64,000 nt of DNA from Filimonas effusa. GTDB taxonomy: Bacteria; Bacteroidota; Bacteroidia; Chitinophagales; Chitinophagaceae. This document shows, in pieces, positions 49,400-57,926 of the stretch (within the stretch, counting starts at the first letter, position 1; each line of letters opens with the position of its first letter). The notes below the pieces were generated by a model. The model was given only the letters and a program-made list of their open reading frames with translations. It was not told where the DNA came from and searched no databases. Where the stretch lies: the NCBI RefSeq assembly GCF_004118675.1, contig NZ_SDHZ01000001.1:1736001-1800000 (forward strand). The letters are read 5' to 3'. Made by a program: the position numbers and the translations under genes.

Positions 49400-50209
49400 C
49401 TAATTCCGTACTGGCGTATAATACTTTAACGCCTCTGGCATCAGCTTTTTAATGTTGGCGATCCTTTGCTCGTCGCTTGGGTGGCTGCTCAGCAATAATG
49501 GTGGCTTTTGGCCACCTGCAGCGGCCATACGTTCCCAGAAACTAACGGCGACTTCGGGGTTATAGCCTGCCATAGCCGCAAAGATCAACCCGTAATGGTC
49601 GGCTTCGGATTCCTGCTTGCGGGAATTGGGCAGCAATACCCCTACCTGGGCGCCGGGCGCGTAAATGGCATTGAAAATATTGAGCGCCCTTGTATTGTTG
49701 CCTAAAGCTACTCCACCTGCTGTCTGGAGTCCCTGGGCTACCATTTGCTGACTCATACGTTCGCGGCTATGACCTGCAACGGCGTGGGTGATTTCATGTC
49801 CCAGTACCACTGCCAGGGAAGCTTCATCGCGTGTTATGGGTAATAAACCGGTGTAAACGACCACTTTTCCGCCAGGCATACACCAGGCGTTCACTTCCTT
49901 GCTGTCTACCAGGTTAAATTCCCATTTATAGTCTTTTAGTTCATTGGCATTCCCTTTCTGCTGATAATACTTGGTTATAGCCGTTGCAATGCGGTTTCCG
50001 ACCCGTTTTACCATGTCGGCATCTTTGCTGGCGGCACTGCTTACCACTTTATTTTCGGACAGGAACTGCTTGTATTCGGTAAGTGCGGCGGTTTGTAATT
50101 CAGATTCTGAAACAAGGGATAACTGGCTCCTGCCTGTAATAGAGTTGCGGGAGCATGCTGCAGCGGCGGTTGCTATGGCTACTACTGCTATAAGAGAAGT
50201 GCGCGTCAT
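49400..50209 (-). CDS. M48-family metalloprotease lipoprotein
   Basis: 269 residues. Lipobox AAAC (Cys19). The zinc site is HEITH (138-142), with a third ligand Glu202 in KQESEADHYG. Typical M48 features include GGKVVVYTGLLPI and SSHPSDEQRIANI. BepA/LoiP-like enzymes of this family degrade misfolded outer-membrane proteins in the periplasm; the same role is likely here. Length matches short M48C members. It is monocistronic, with a terminator downstream. Confidence 0.95.
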   Translation of the reverse strand: MTRTSLIAVVAIATAAAACSRNSITGRSQLSLVSESELQTAALTEYKQFLSENKVVSSAASKDADMVKRVGNRIATAITKYYQQKGNANELKDYKWEFNLVDSKEVNAWCMPGGKVVVYTGLLPITRDEASLAVVLGHEITHAVAGHSRERMSQQMVAQGLQTAGGVALGNNTRALNIFNAIYAPGAQVGVLLPNSRKQESEADHYGLIFAAMAGYNPEVAVSFWERMAAAGGQKPPLLLSSHPSDEQRIANIKKLMPEALKYYTPVRN

Positions 50210-50295
50210 AAGGATGAATTATATAAGGGTCGTTAGTCAATATTTATACCAATTTAAGCCGATCGCTCAAATTGACAGTTGTGGCTGAGCGTTGC

Positions 50296-50952
50296 CTATT
50301 CCCCGTCTCTTTTCCGCTGGCGGCGGCGATCGCGGTATTTAAGTATGGGGATCTTGCTTTCAGTGCCTTTGAGCAACCTGTTAATGTTCTTCTGATGCGT
50401 TAAAATGACCATCAAGGCCACTGCGATCGCAAATACGCGGTACAGCGGCTCGCGCTCATTAAAGATGAAAAGAATGAATACAGCAAAAGATACACTGGCG
50501 AGAATAGAGCTTAATGAAACGAACCGGGTAAGGTATAATACCAGCAGGAATACGCCAATACAGCATAGGGCCACCAGCGGCTGAATAGCTACCGCCATCC
50601 CCAACAGGGTTGCTACTCCTTTTCCCCCTTTAAAATCGGCATAAAGCGGGAAAATATGTCCTACTACAGCTGCCAGCCCGAGTCCTATCATAAAATTGGT
50701 CCGGTCCCAGGAATCCACCATATAATGCGGAATAAAGATATAAAGCGAGGTAGCCAGCACGCCCTTCAGGACGTCGACGACCATTACAAAAGTTCCCCAT
50801 TTAGACCCAAGCACCCGGTAGGTGTTGGTGGCACCGGCATTACCGCTGCCATAATCTCTTATATCTATACCGAAGAAATACCTGCTGACCCAGATGGATG
50901 TTGGAATGGAGCCAATGAGATACGCCACTACTATTAATAAGAATTCGTGCAT
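50296..50952 (-). CDS. plsY: Glycerol-3-phosphate acyltransferase PlsY
   Basis: 218 residues with five hydrophobic segments. Transfers acyl from acyl-phosphate to glycerol 3-phosphate, the first step of phospholipid synthesis. The PlsY motifs are YGSGNAGATNTYRVLG (about 36-52), FKGGKGVATLLGM and the GHIFPLYADF loop. An extra basic C-terminus (KYRDRRRQRKRDGE) is present. It has its own -7 box at 50976-50983. plsX is not adjacent. Confidence 0.96.
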   Translation of the reverse strand: MHEFLLIVVAYLIGSIPTSIWVSRYFFGIDIRDYGSGNAGATNTYRVLGSKWGTFVMVVDVLKGVLATSLYIFIPHYMVDSWDRTNFMIGLGLAAVVGHIFPLYADFKGGKGVATLLGMAVAIQPLVALCCIGVFLLVLYLTRFVSLSSILASVSFAVFILFIFNEREPLYRVFAIAVALMVILTHQKNINRLLKGTESKIPILKYRDRRRQRKRDGE

Positions 50953-50975
50953 CTGCTGACATTTGACGTGGGTGA

Positions 50976-50983
50976 CAAATATA
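50976..50983 (-). promoter_or_regulatory. -7 promoter box of plsY (TATATTTG)
   Basis: Exact TAnnTTTG on the minus strand, 23 bases before the plsY ATG. Confidence 0.6.
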
Positions 50984-51005
50984 GGAGAGTTTACGTAAAA
51001 TTAAC

Positions 51006-51824
51006 TTATCTGGAAGCAGCGATACAAATCCAACGTGATCTTTTAACAGTTCTTATATGCATAAGTCCTTGGCTTTCAATAGAACGTGTAATATCTTCCT
51101 CATCTTCTTCCAGTAACCCACTTAAAATAAGGGTACCGCCTTTTTCCAGTTGTTTTGCCAGTACCGGCATGTTCGCCAGAAGGATATGTTTGTTGATATT
51201 CGCCAGGATCACATCAAAAATTTCCCCCATCTCTGCTTCATCTTTTTGTAAGATGCTGATATGTTTACAGCCATTTTCCGCAATATTTTCCTCTGCATTA
51301 CTAATACTCCAGGTATCATTATCAATGCCAATCACGGTTGCTGCGCCCATTTTTTCTGCCAGGATTGCCAGTACACCGGTGCCTGTTCCAAAATCGAATA
51401 CCCGCTTGCCGGAGAAATCCAGTTTTGCCATTTCGGTGATCATCATGTAAGTGGTAGCATGATGTCCTGTACCAAAACTCATCTTTGGCGTGATCACAAT
51501 CTCAAATTTTACTTGAGGTATCGGCTCATGGAAGGAGGCGCGGATGGCAGCAAGGTCCTCTATGACCACAGGATCGAACTGCGCTTCCCACACTGCATTC
51601 CAATTTTGTTCCTTAATGGTTGTTAATGAGTACTTTATATTGTTTTCCTTCAATATTTCCTCAACTCCGCTACCGGTAAGATCTCCGCCGGGAATATAGG
51701 CCCTCAGAATGTCCGCTTCTTCTTCAAAACCTTCGCAACCTTCGGCTGCGAGCAAAGCCAGCAATAATTCACGCTGTTCTACGCCTTCAATACCGGTTGC
51801 TGTAATCTGTATATAATCTGCCAT
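51006..51824 (-). CDS. prmA: Ribosomal protein L11 methyltransferase
   Basis: 272 residues. S-adenosylmethionine-dependent trimethylation of ribosomal protein L11. The Rossmann SAM motif is RVFDFGTGTGVLAILAEKMGA, and motif IV is DVILANINKHILL. The N-terminal substrate-recognition domain (FEEEADILRAYIPGG) is present. I chose the ATG at 51824, giving MADYIQITATG; a start four codons upstream (51836) is possible. It is divergent from cls, with a 91-bp gap. Confidence 0.94.
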   Translation of the reverse strand: MADYIQITATGIEGVEQRELLLALLAAEGCEGFEEEADILRAYIPGGDLTGSGVEEILKENNIKYSLTTIKEQNWNAVWEAQFDPVVIEDLAAIRASFHEPIPQVKFEIVITPKMSFGTGHHATTYMMITEMAKLDFSGKRVFDFGTGTGVLAILAEKMGAATVIGIDNDTWSISNAEENIAENGCKHISILQKDEAEMGEIFDVILANINKHILLANMPVLAKQLEKGGTLILSGLLEEDEEDITRSIESQGLMHIRTVKRSRWICIAASR

Positions 51825-51915
51825 AAGAATTCCCACTTTTAAGGGGCAAGTTCGGTTATCTTACCGTTTGGTGCAACAATTGCTCTATATTTAATAAGCT
51901 TATCAAATACGAGAC

Positions 51916-53385
51916 ATGTTGCTGAATACAACCGACCCCTTTGCTATAGGATTGGAGATTGCTTATGCCATCAGCGTTTTATTCAGCCTGATGATCATTT
52001 CGCAGAACCGGTCTCCTTCCAAGACCCTTGCCTATCTCCTGCTATTCTTTGCGCTCCCCATTGCCGGTATTGCTATCTACTATCTTTTTGGAGAAAACTA
52101 CCGTAAGAAAAAACTCTACAAACGCAAGTTCGTAAAGGACCAGGCTACGTTTGAGCGATATGCCAAGCGACTTGCCGTTATGTCGGAAGAACTGATCCAG
52201 GAACATATTGAAGAATTACAGGGTAATAAAAGGCTGGTAAGGCTCATATTAAATGATACCAACCTGCCCCTTTCGGTGAATAACAAGGTTAGCCTGTTAC
52301 TCAACGGGGAAGAGAAATTCGAAGCGCTTTTCAATGAAATAGCCAACGCAAAGCATCATATCCATATGGAGTACTACATCATAGAAAATGGATTGATTGC
52401 CAATAGATTGAGCGACTTACTTCTAAAAAAGGCAAAGGAAGGTGTTGAAATAAGAATAATTTACGATGACTTTGGTACAGACCTGAAAAACAAGTACTTA
52501 CGTAAATTAAGGACGAATGGGATTGCGATACTTCCTTTTTACAAGATATTATTCCCTATCGTTTCGAACCGGCATAACTACCGGGATCACCGCAAAATGG
52601 TGATCATAGATGGCACTATAGGTTTTACCGGTGGAATTAACCTTTCGGACCGGTATTCCAATAAGGTGCCTTCGGCGGAACAGAAAATGTATTGGCGGGA
52701 TACTCATTTGAAAATAGAAGGCGAGGTGGTAAAACAACTTCAGTACTTGTTTTTCATCAACTGGAATTTTTGCTCCGATAAAGAGATCCCGATCACGCAG
52801 GATTATTTCCCCGACTTTCCGGCGCTTCCCAACGGCGGGCAAATGGTGCAGCTGATAGAAAGCGGGCCAGACAGTGAGCGGGCAAGTATTATGATGAGCT
52901 ATTTTGCCGCAATTACACATTCCAGAGAGTACGTATACATTACTACCCCCTATTTTATTCCCAATGAGAGTTTGATCATTGCATTGAAAACTGCTGCGCT
53001 TGGAAAGGTGGATGTAAGGCTGCTGGTACCTGGTGTATCAGATTCACGCTTCGTGAATGCGGCAGCACAATCATATTATACGGAGCTACTGGAAGCCGGG
53101 GTTAAGATATACCTATACCAGAAGGGGTTTGTTCATGCGAAGACGATGATCTGCGATAATAAACTGTCGATGGTAGGTTCGGCGAATATGGATATCCGGA
53201 GCTTTGACCTGAATTTTGAGCTGAATGCCGCCATTTATGACCGGGAGCTGCATGAGCAGTTAAAGGTTTCTTTTTTCAGGGACCTGGAGGATAGTAAAGA
53301 AATACATCTTGAGGAATGGGAGCAACGGGGCAGACTTACGAAGCTGGGAGAATCGACATGCAGGTTACTATCTTCTATTTTATAA
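51916..53385 (+). CDS. cls: Cardiolipin synthase (phospholipase D family)
   Basis: 489 residues. Two N-terminal membrane helices (about 12-30 and 37-58), then two HKD catalytic motifs, HRKMVIIDG near 225 and HAKTMICDN near 400, as in Cls of bacteria. It joins two phosphatidylglycerol (or phosphatidyl donors) into cardiolipin. Length is normal. A near-consensus TATATTTA box lies at 51886-51893. It is followed by a hairpin. Confidence 0.95.
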   Translation: MLLNTTDPFAIGLEIAYAISVLFSLMIISQNRSPSKTLAYLLLFFALPIAGIAIYYLFGENYRKKKLYKRKFVKDQATFERYAKRLAVMSEELIQEHIEELQGNKRLVRLILNDTNLPLSVNNKVSLLLNGEEKFEALFNEIANAKHHIHMEYYIIENGLIANRLSDLLLKKAKEGVEIRIIYDDFGTDLKNKYLRKLRTNGIAILPFYKILFPIVSNRHNYRDHRKMVIIDGTIGFTGGINLSDRYSNKVPSAEQKMYWRDTHLKIEGEVVKQLQYLFFINWNFCSDKEIPITQDYFPDFPALPNGGQMVQLIESGPDSERASIMMSYFAAITHSREYVYITTPYFIPNESLIIALKTAALGKVDVRLLVPGVSDSRFVNAAAQSYYTELLEAGVKIYLYQKGFVHAKTMICDNKLSMVGSANMDIRSFDLNFELNAAIYDRELHEQLKVSFFRDLEDSKEIHLEEWEQRGRLTKLGESTCRLLSSIL

Positions 53386-53411
53386 AAGGAACAGATTGTT
53401 TTATAAATGAT

Positions 53412-53447
53412 AATGGCCGGACATCCACTTTCGTGGCGCCGGCCATT
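53412..53447. terminator. Shared terminator between cls and the uptake locus
   Basis: Perfect 9-bp arms AATGGCCGG and CCGGCCATT, with an inner CCAC-TTTC-GTGG stem. T-tracts are weak on both sides. It lies between the convergent cls and collagen-like lipoprotein genes. Confidence 0.65.
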
Positions 53448-53484
53448 TATACCTATGTGCAAGAACTGGGATAGAAAGTTGTAA

Positions 53485-54126
53485 TTACTTCAACTTCAGA
53501 TCCGGAAGGTTGTAGTATTTTTTAACCTCGTTGTAGTTTGTAAGGTCAATATTTGGCAGTTGCTCTTCTTTTCTACCGTTGTTTCCAAGATAAATACGGA
53601 CGAGTTGGATAGCCCAAATATGCGTACCTGTAGTAGAAGCCCTGCCTACGGTGAATACGCCACGCTTGTTAGTGTTATCGTATCCCAGATTATTGAAGTA
53701 GAAGTTAACGAAGCCGTTAATTTCGCCGGCAGGATTCAAAGTAGGTACTACACCTGGTATTGCATGTGTTATATCGTTAGTATCGATAACATACGCCAAC
53801 CATGCGCTATTGTAAATTGAGTCAGAAGTAGGAGTAGACACATACAGGTTATATGCAGTTCCTGTTGAGAAATCAAACAAAGAATTGCCTCCATTGATTG
53901 CAAACAGGTACTGTCTTACGTTTGCATTGCCATTTTGGCCTGCAGGACCCTGTGCACCTGTAGCACCAGTAGCGCCGGCTGCACCTGTTGGGCCGTTAGC
54001 GCCGGTAGCGCCTGTTGCGCCGGCTGCACCTGCAGGACCTGTATCACCATCCTTACCGCAGGATGCGAAGAAAATGCTTGCGGAGAGCGCTAATCCGCAA
54101 AGGACTTTAAAGTACGTACTTTTCAT
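53485..54126 (-). CDS. Collagen-like lipoprotein of the SusCD locus
   Basis: 213 residues. Lipobox FASC (Cys23), then fourteen Gly-X-Y triplets (about 24-66, including GDT, GPA, GAA, GAT, GAQ, GQN), able to form a collagen-like triple helix. A beta-rich C-terminal domain follows (about 70-213). Collagen-like stalks extend surface proteins away from the membrane in bacteria. It is the last gene of the operon, 41 bases after the DUF4302 gene. Its ligand is unknown. Confidence 0.85.
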   Translation of the reverse strand: MKSTYFKVLCGLALSASIFFASCGKDGDTGPAGAAGATGATGANGPTGAAGATGATGAQGPAGQNGNANVRQYLFAINGGNSLFDFSTGTAYNLYVSTPTSDSIYNSAWLAYVIDTNDITHAIPGVVPTLNPAGEINGFVNFYFNNLGYDNTNKRGVFTVGRASTTGTHIWAIQLVRIYLGNNGRKEEQLPNIDLTNYNEVKKYYNLPDLKLK

Positions 54127-54167
54127 AAAAGTATTTGGTTTTGATTTAAGAGATGATTATACAATTG

Positions 54168-55484
54168 TTATTGCAGGTACCAAGTGATCCAAATGCGGGA
54201 ATCCGCCACACTCACCATATCGTAAATACCTTCAGCCGTTTTAACAAAATAATAGCCGCCGGAGTTGTTCACCTGATTTCTCATTTGGATATACGGACCA
54301 GTAGTAGGATGACCTGAACCTAAGATGTAGGTATAAGTCAACCTGGCAACACCCGTAGTGGCATTTTGAGAATAAACCATACCTGCACCGTATACTAAGC
54401 CAAGTCCGCTGGAATTTCTAAAAATAGGAGCTAGTAAATCAAACGAGGCATTATAGCCTGGCCAATAGATGAAATACCTGTAAGTAGGATAGGTAGCGTT
54501 ACCTGTTAAAGACGGAAGATTATAAGTGCCCGCTACGCCATTCACTACAAATCCATCGTAGGTAGCCCAGTAGCCACCAGAGTTGATGGCTTCTGCCCTG
54601 AAATTACCAGGTGCACTTCTGTCGAAATAAACAGGAGTATTAGTACCAGCCAATGTAGTAGACGCACCACCGGCGGCAAAAGTAAATGAGTTAGCAGTTG
54701 CGTTCCAGGTTATATTTGAAAAACCGGTAACAATAGTGCTGCCTGCCGTAAGCGGATCTTTAAGTATAATACCATCCAATGTTTCCTGGTAAGAAGTTGT
54801 AAACGAGTGAGGCTGCCCACTGGCGTCTCTCCATGTAAAGGTAATAGTACGACCTGAAGCGTTTACGTTTACCTGATAAGATATGCCGCCAATAACCACT
54901 ATTTTCCAGTAGTTGGTAATTTTACCAACGTTGGGTGAAAACACGGAGTTCCCCCATTTACCATCTGCCAGGTAAGCAGCCTGTTCGGAAGTAGCCCTAA
55001 CCAGCTTCAGTTTATTCTCGTGCTTACGGCCGACCATATTGATGGTATCGTTTGTAGCTGTATCGAAATAAAACTCAAAGTCTACATTATAACCCGACCC
55101 CAGTTCTCCTCCTGCAACAGCCGGATCGGGATCCGCAAGTACGTGGATATAGGAATAAGTATCGAACAAGAGACTAACCTGCTGTAAAGCCTTCAGGCGA
55201 TAACTGCTCTCCTCTCCTATCCGGGCAGATTCTGAGGTAAAATCGGAATACATTACCACCCTGTTCTGGTTATTGAACTTGAAGTAAAACGTATAATTAG
55301 CTCCCTGGTCAGTAGTCAGATACCCCATCCAGCCGTTTGTACCACCCTCCAGTTGGGTCTGGTATTTCTCCAGCAATTCGTTGACACGCTCATCCGGCGA
55401 TTTATCAAAAGCACGATCGTTCTCTTTCTTACATCCTGCTATTGCCAGGATCATGAAAAGAAAACAGGTTAGTTTCAGTCTCAT
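54168..55484 (-). CDS. DUF4302 lipoprotein of the SusCD locus
   Basis: 438 residues. Signal peptide with lipobox IAGC (Cys18), then DERVNELLEKYQTQLEGGTNGWMGYL, the DUF4302 N-terminal signature (FDKSPDERVNELLE plus NGWMGYLTTDQG). The rest is beta-rich with many Thr/Ser/Gly strands. DUF4302 lipoproteins accompany SusCD and HExxH lipoproteins in Bacteroidota; the role is presumably surface binding. It is preceded by the metallopeptidase-like gene (30-base gap). Confidence 0.87.
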   Translation of the reverse strand: MRLKLTCFLFMILAIAGCKKENDRAFDKSPDERVNELLEKYQTQLEGGTNGWMGYLTTDQGANYTFYFKFNNQNRVVMYSDFTSESARIGEESSYRLKALQQVSLLFDTYSYIHVLADPDPAVAGGELGSGYNVDFEFYFDTATNDTINMVGRKHENKLKLVRATSEQAAYLADGKWGNSVFSPNVGKITNYWKIVVIGGISYQVNVNASGRTITFTWRDASGQPHSFTTSYQETLDGIILKDPLTAGSTIVTGFSNITWNATANSFTFAAGGASTTLAGTNTPVYFDRSAPGNFRAEAINSGGYWATYDGFVVNGVAGTYNLPSLTGNATYPTYRYFIYWPGYNASFDLLAPIFRNSSGLGLVYGAGMVYSQNATTGVARLTYTYILGSGHPTTGPYIQMRNQVNNSGGYYFVKTAEGIYDMVSVADSRIWITWYLQ

Positions 55485-55514
55485 CGTGTTTATATTTTAG
55501 TAATGAATTAATGA

Positions 55515-56429
55515 TTAATAGATATAAGATTCAACGGCAGCACGAACCCTTGTCTGAAGGCTATAAAAGTCGATACCCCAAACTGTTTTGAAATAATTCA
55601 CAACGATGGATTCTTTCAGTCTGAGTTTTGCTCTAGCCTGGTCGGGTGTAGTTCCTTTTTCGCTTATTGCATTAATTGATGCGAGCATTGCATTAAAGCC
55701 TCCCCTACCTTCTACGAGCATCATGGATACCATTTCAACAAAATCTTCATTAGGGTCCTGCATACTATAAGCAGTAATAAATCCATCCTGGCGTGCGACC
55801 TGATCGGTATAGTTTACCCAGTTGGTGGTGTACATACCTACGTTAATTCTCTTATATTCCAGTGGATACAAAACAGTCTGGTGCAGGATATGCGCCGCTT
55901 CGTGGTGAACGGTATGAAATGCCATTTTAGCCTGTGTAGAATCGGAAGCTTTATATCCGGCCATTTTGTTGGTTTTGAAAGTATTCACTTCCAACAGGTT
56001 GATTTTCTTACCACCTTCAGCAATACCCAGTACTTTGGTGCCATTGGAGACGTTGTAGATAGCACTTCCAAACAGAGAGAAGAATTTGGCGGCATAACGC
56101 TTGAAGAAAACAGAGTCTTTTTCAGCAATATAGTTATCGGCCCAAACCTTTTTTACAGATTCCATGAGCGGAATAAGCACTTCTTCTTTAGCGGGAACAA
56201 AATCTCTCAGGATATACTGATCGGAGACCTCATGCGGATCCCACTTATATTTAACAGAAATATTGAATGGTTTGGTCAGATTGTCGTAGATCCACTTGTC
56301 GGTAGAGTTGGCAACCCACTCGTCACCACCCAGACCGGGAATATCATCTACTTCCAGGTTATCATCTTTTTTGCAAGAGGCTAAAGCCACCAGGCATATA
56401 AAGAATAATAGCGTTTTATTGAGTGTCAT
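55515..56429 (-). CDS. Import-associated zinc metallopeptidase-like lipoprotein (HExxH, TIGR04549-type)
   Basis: 304 residues. Lipobox ASC (Cys19). The HEAAH zinc motif is at 176-180 in FHTVHHEAAHILHQ, and a conserved acidic stretch DPNEDFVEMVS at about 225-235 (Glu228 or Glu232) is the likely third ligand, as in gluzincins. The family is described as substrate import-associated zinc metallohydrolase lipoproteins encoded beside SusCD genes. Cleavage of surface-bound peptide or protein is inferred. It lies 22 bases after the susD stop. Confidence 0.9.
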   Translation of the reverse strand: MTLNKTLLFFICLVALASCKKDDNLEVDDIPGLGGDEWVANSTDKWIYDNLTKPFNISVKYKWDPHEVSDQYILRDFVPAKEEVLIPLMESVKKVWADNYIAEKDSVFFKRYAAKFFSLFGSAIYNVSNGTKVLGIAEGGKKINLLEVNTFKTNKMAGYKASDSTQAKMAFHTVHHEAAHILHQTVLYPLEYKRINVGMYTTNWVNYTDQVARQDGFITAYSMQDPNEDFVEMVSMMLVEGRGGFNAMLASINAISEKGTTPDQARAKLRLKESIVVNYFKTVWGIDFYSLQTRVRAAVESYIY

Positions 56430-56451
56430 AACAAAATAAGATTAAAATAAA

Positions 56452-57903
56452 TTAACGTGGATTTAGTTCAATTCCTGATAAAGTAGCAGACTGTGGAATC
56501 TGGAAGACCCTTCTGTTACTTCCTGCTTCCAGCGTTTTGCGGCTACCATTTACGAAATAGTGTGTAACGGGAATGTCGTAACGGAGGATATCGAACCATC
56601 TTAAACCTTCATGAACAAATTCGGATTGCTTATACGCCAGCAACAGTTCAATGAGGTTTTCCTGCATTTTATTGTTGCCAAAGAAATCTACGATATCCTG
56701 TTGGGTAAGTACATCTGTACTGGCGCTATACAGATAAACGCGTGTGCTAAGGTATTTGTTGATCAGGTCAAGGGCACCGTTGTAATTGCCTTTATAGATC
56801 ATGGCTTCTGCGCGGTTGAACAGCGCTTCTTCCATTGTAAATAGCGGCGTCATGAAGTAAACATCTCCATAATCGGCATTTACGGAAGCGCGAACGAAGT
56901 ATTCATTGATCTTAGGGATGTACACCTGATCGTTGCCATATGCCTGGAAAAGGAATGACCAGCGTTTGCCGATGATAGGTACATACTGGATCAATGGAAC
57001 AGTTGTAAGATCAAATGAGTGACGGGAAGAATACACATAACGTGGCCATGTAGACTGGGTTTCAGCCAGTAGCAAGTTGGCGGGTTCTGTTGCTTTCTGG
57101 TAGTTCGCGTATAATTCGAGCCTGGTATAGGTAAGATAAGTAGAGTTCCAGGGACGAAGTTTGGTAGTTACGTCAGCACCTATGAATTGCTGTGTATAAT
57201 ACAATACGTCGTCGTATTTCTTCTGGAACAGGTAAAATCTGGCAGCGAAGGCATAGGCAGCGTTCCTGGTAAAGTGATATTGAGGAACCGTATAGGATTC
57301 GTCTTTCAGCAATGGTAACCCTTCGAGCAGATCCTTTTCTATTTTTTCATATGTTTCTTTTACGGTACCGCGCTCATATTGTTCTATCACCACTTTCTCA
57401 GGTTTAGTAACATAAGGGATACCTGGGTCGTTGGCGAAGCTTGCTTCGTTGTAAAATTTAGAGAACACATTCACCAACATAAAGTGAGCATAGGCGCGTG
57501 CAACGAGGGCCTCCCCTTTGCTGGCGCTGTATTTACGTTTATCGGCTTCAGGTGCCAGTTCAATAGCTTCCAGCGCTTCGTTGGCAGCTGCAATGGCAGT
57601 ATAACAAGAGTTCCAGTAGAACTCGGGAGAATCTTCGTTGTTATCCCTTACATCCACGAAGTTGTAAGGGTCCATTGTTACGTTAGGCGTACCGCCTGAA
57701 CTTCTTTCATTTACGTTATCGGTGCTCAGTTCCATAAAAGGGATATAGGAACCTTTGGGATAAGCTGTAGCGAGCAATAAAGCCACTTTCTCGGGAGAGT
57801 TCAGCTTGGCCCTGTTATCAGGTTCTTTTTCCAGGAACTTGCTACAGCCGGTACTGCCGGCAGCAGCTAAAGCCAGTACGATGTATAATCCTAGTCTTTT
57901 CAT
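56452..57903 (-). CDS. SusD/RagB-family nutrient-binding outer-membrane lipoprotein
   Basis: 483 residues from the ATG at 57903; an in-frame ATG 21 bases upstream is also possible. Lipobox STGC (Cys20) in MKRLGLYIVLALAAAGSTGC, followed by SKFLEKEPDNRAKL. The helical TPR-like SusD fold is supported by ALVARAYAHFMLVNVFSKFY near residue 140 and the C-terminal half with FNRAEAMIYKGNYNGALDLIN and LLAYKQSEFVHEGLRWFDILRYD. It works as a lid on SusC. The gene starts 23 bases after the susC stop. Confidence 0.95.
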   Translation of the reverse strand: MKRLGLYIVLALAAAGSTGCSKFLEKEPDNRAKLNSPEKVALLLATAYPKGSYIPFMELSTDNVNERSSGGTPNVTMDPYNFVDVRDNNEDSPEFYWNSCYTAIAAANEALEAIELAPEADKRKYSASKGEALVARAYAHFMLVNVFSKFYNEASFANDPGIPYVTKPEKVVIEQYERGTVKETYEKIEKDLLEGLPLLKDESYTVPQYHFTRNAAYAFAARFYLFQKKYDDVLYYTQQFIGADVTTKLRPWNSTYLTYTRLELYANYQKATEPANLLLAETQSTWPRYVYSSRHSFDLTTVPLIQYVPIIGKRWSFLFQAYGNDQVYIPKINEYFVRASVNADYGDVYFMTPLFTMEEALFNRAEAMIYKGNYNGALDLINKYLSTRVYLYSASTDVLTQQDIVDFFGNNKMQENLIELLLAYKQSEFVHEGLRWFDILRYDIPVTHYFVNGSRKTLEAGSNRRVFQIPQSATLSGIELNPR

Positions 57904-57926
57904 ATCAAAAACTTGTGTACGCATAA

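Noticed and set aside
53930-54060. DNA-level tandem repeat as a mobile or phage feature
   Set aside because: The repetition is the codon-level result of Gly-X-Y triplets in the collagen-like lipoprotein and needs no other explanation.
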